A stretch of 7,256 bases of DNA from Giesbergeria sp. (GTDB taxonomy: Bacteria > Pseudomonadota > Gammaproteobacteria > Burkholderiales > Burkholderiaceae_C), in contig JAUYGP010000710.1 in NCBI GenBank assembly GCA_030690515.1, forward strand, positions 1 through 7,256. The letters are read 5' to 3'. Shown piece after piece: positions 6,570-7,256 of this stretch (positions within the stretch are counted from its first letter, which is position 1; each line of letters begins with the position of its first letter). The notes below the pieces were generated by a model. That model was not told the origin of the DNA. It saw only the letters and a program-made list of their open reading frames with translations, and did no database searches. A program made the position numbers and the translations under genes.

Positions 6570-6653
6570 TCCCCCCGCTCTCGCATCGCTGCGCGACGCG
6601 GGCAGGGGGACGCTCCCAGCGCGGCGGGGCGGCCCTTGCGCGGCGGCCGCTGG
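6570..6653 (+). repeat. GC-rich two-hairpin intergenic element, probably a dispersed repeat
   Basis: The first hairpin (6570-6610) has an outer arm TCCCCC pairing with GGGGGA and an inner arm CGCATCGC (6582-6589) pairing with GCGACGCG (6593-6600) at 7 of 8 positions around a TGC loop. The second has CCAGCG (6616-6621) pairing with CGCTGG (6648-6653) around GC-rich sequence. From memory, similar blocks occur between many genes in Comamonadaceae, so I read this as a member of a dispersed extragenic repeat family. It has no coding capacity and no T run. It occupies most of the hpd-phhA gap and could affect readthrough or mRNA stability. Confidence 0.55.
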
Positions 6654-6721
6654 CTTGGGCCGCGCCAGTTTCATGCGCCGTGGTCGGTGCATGCCCCATG
6701 AAAACAGAAAAGGAGACAACC

Positions 6722-7256
6722 ATGGCCGTCGAACCCGCCGTCTATGGCGCCAGCGAACGCCCGCCGCGCGGCGACTACGCCCGCGCGAATGCCGACTACA
6801 CCTGCGCCCAGGACTACGCCCGCTACACCCGCGCCGACCACGACACCTACCGGCGCCTGTACGAGCGCCAGAGCGCGCTGCTGCCGGGCCTGGCCAGCGA
6901 GGCCTTTATCGCGGCCCTGCCCTCGCTGGGCGCACGCGAACAGATCCCGCGTTTTGAAGACATCAACGAGCGCCTGCACCGCGCCACCGGCTGGGAAATC
7001 GTGGCCGTGCCCGGGCTGATTCCCGAAGTGCCCTTCTTCACCCTGCTCGCCAACCGCAAGTTCCCGGTGACCGACTGGATTCGCACGCCCGAGGAGTTTG
7101 ACTACATCGTCGAGCCCGACATCTTCCACGACCTGTTTGGCCATGTGCCGCTGCTCTTCAACCCCGTGTTTGCCGACTACGTGCAACGCTACGGACAGGG
7201 CGGCCTCAAGGCCCATGGCCTGGGCGCCTGCGAGATGCTCTCGCGCCTGTACTGGT
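6722..7256 (+). CDS. phhA: Phenylalanine 4-hydroxylase, N-terminal part (cut by right edge)
   Basis: A tetrahydropterin- and Fe(II)-dependent aromatic amino acid hydroxylase that turns phenylalanine into tyrosine. The window holds 178 codons of a bacterial protein usually near 280-300 residues. Landmarks are DYTCAQDYARYT near 25-36, VPGLIPEVPFF near 98, and EPDIFHDLFGHVPLL, where His136 and His141 are two of the three iron ligands (138 and 143 in the Chromobacterium violaceum enzyme). The third ligand, a Glu about 40 residues on, lies past the edge; the sequence ends within the conserved RLYW stretch. It has no N-terminal regulatory ACT domain, as normal in bacteria. AGGAG (6711-6715) sits 6 bases before ATG 6722. 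It follows hpd in the same direction after a 183-base gap; together they supply two steps of phenylalanine degradation to homogentisate. The pterin recycling gene phhB is not visible here. Confidence 0.96.
   Translation, partial: MAVEPAVYGASERPPRGDYARANADYTCAQDYARYTRADHDTYRRLYERQSALLPGLASEAFIAALPSLGAREQIPRFEDINERLHRATGWEIVAVPGLIPEVPFFTLLANRKFPVTDWIRTPEEFDYIVEPDIFHDLFGHVPLLFNPVFADYVQRYGQGGLKAHGLGACEMLSRLYW

Noticed and set aside
5267..6586. 439-codon open frame on the minus strand
   Set aside because: It is the complement of hpd. Long antisense frames are expected in GC-rich genes, and the Val/Ala/Asp-rich product has no motif.
1..7256. CRISPR arrays, tRNA/rRNA genes, transposases, phage or defence genes
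   Set aside because: No regularly spaced repeats, RNA gene motifs or related proteins were seen; the genes present are housekeeping, lipase export and aromatic catabolism.

Overview
The window looks like ordinary chromosome from a GC-rich betaproteobacterium, most likely the Comamonadaceae (Acidovorax/Comamonas/Delftia type). This rests on the protein character of CorC, Lnt, HPPD and PhhA, the strong G/C bias at third codon positions, and a GC-rich intergenic element between hpd and phhA that resembles one I remember from that family. No database search was possible.

Left part, positions 1 to 3161, all on the minus strand. Reading in the direction of transcription: an Lrp/AsnC regulator (3161-2679), a GNAT acetyltransferase (2553-1858), corC/ybeX (1768-893) and apolipoprotein N-acyltransferase lnt (893 to beyond the left edge). 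corC and lnt share one base (TGATG) and are probably translationally coupled. Both the GNAT and Lrp genes lack a Shine-Dalgarno sequence and have a -10-like hexamer a few bases before the start codon, so both may be leaderless or nearly so.

Middle part, 3323 to 5220, plus strand: a secreted family I.1/I.2 triacylglycerol lipase and its membrane-anchored steric foldase, overlapping as GTGA. All lipase catalytic, disulfide and most calcium-site residues are present. The foldase lacks the usual sequence before its signature motif, and the motif itself is strongly diverged.

Right part, 5399 to 7256, plus strand: hpd (4-hydroxyphenylpyruvate dioxygenase, complete), then a 183-base gap holding a two-hairpin GC-rich element, then phhA (phenylalanine 4-hydroxylase, cut by the right edge after 178 codons). 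They act in one route: PhhA makes tyrosine from phenylalanine, an aminotransferase not seen here makes 4-hydroxyphenylpyruvate, and HPPD makes homogentisate.

The Lrp/AsnC gene is divergent from the lipase, and its start region carries two exact 10-base repeats (TTTTACGCAC) that are the best operator candidates here. I see no mobile element with a transposase, no CRISPR, no tRNA or rRNA, and no sign of an undescribed multi-gene system. The points most worth checking are the foldase motif divergence, the Lrp repeats, the leaderless candidates and the intergenic repeat element.
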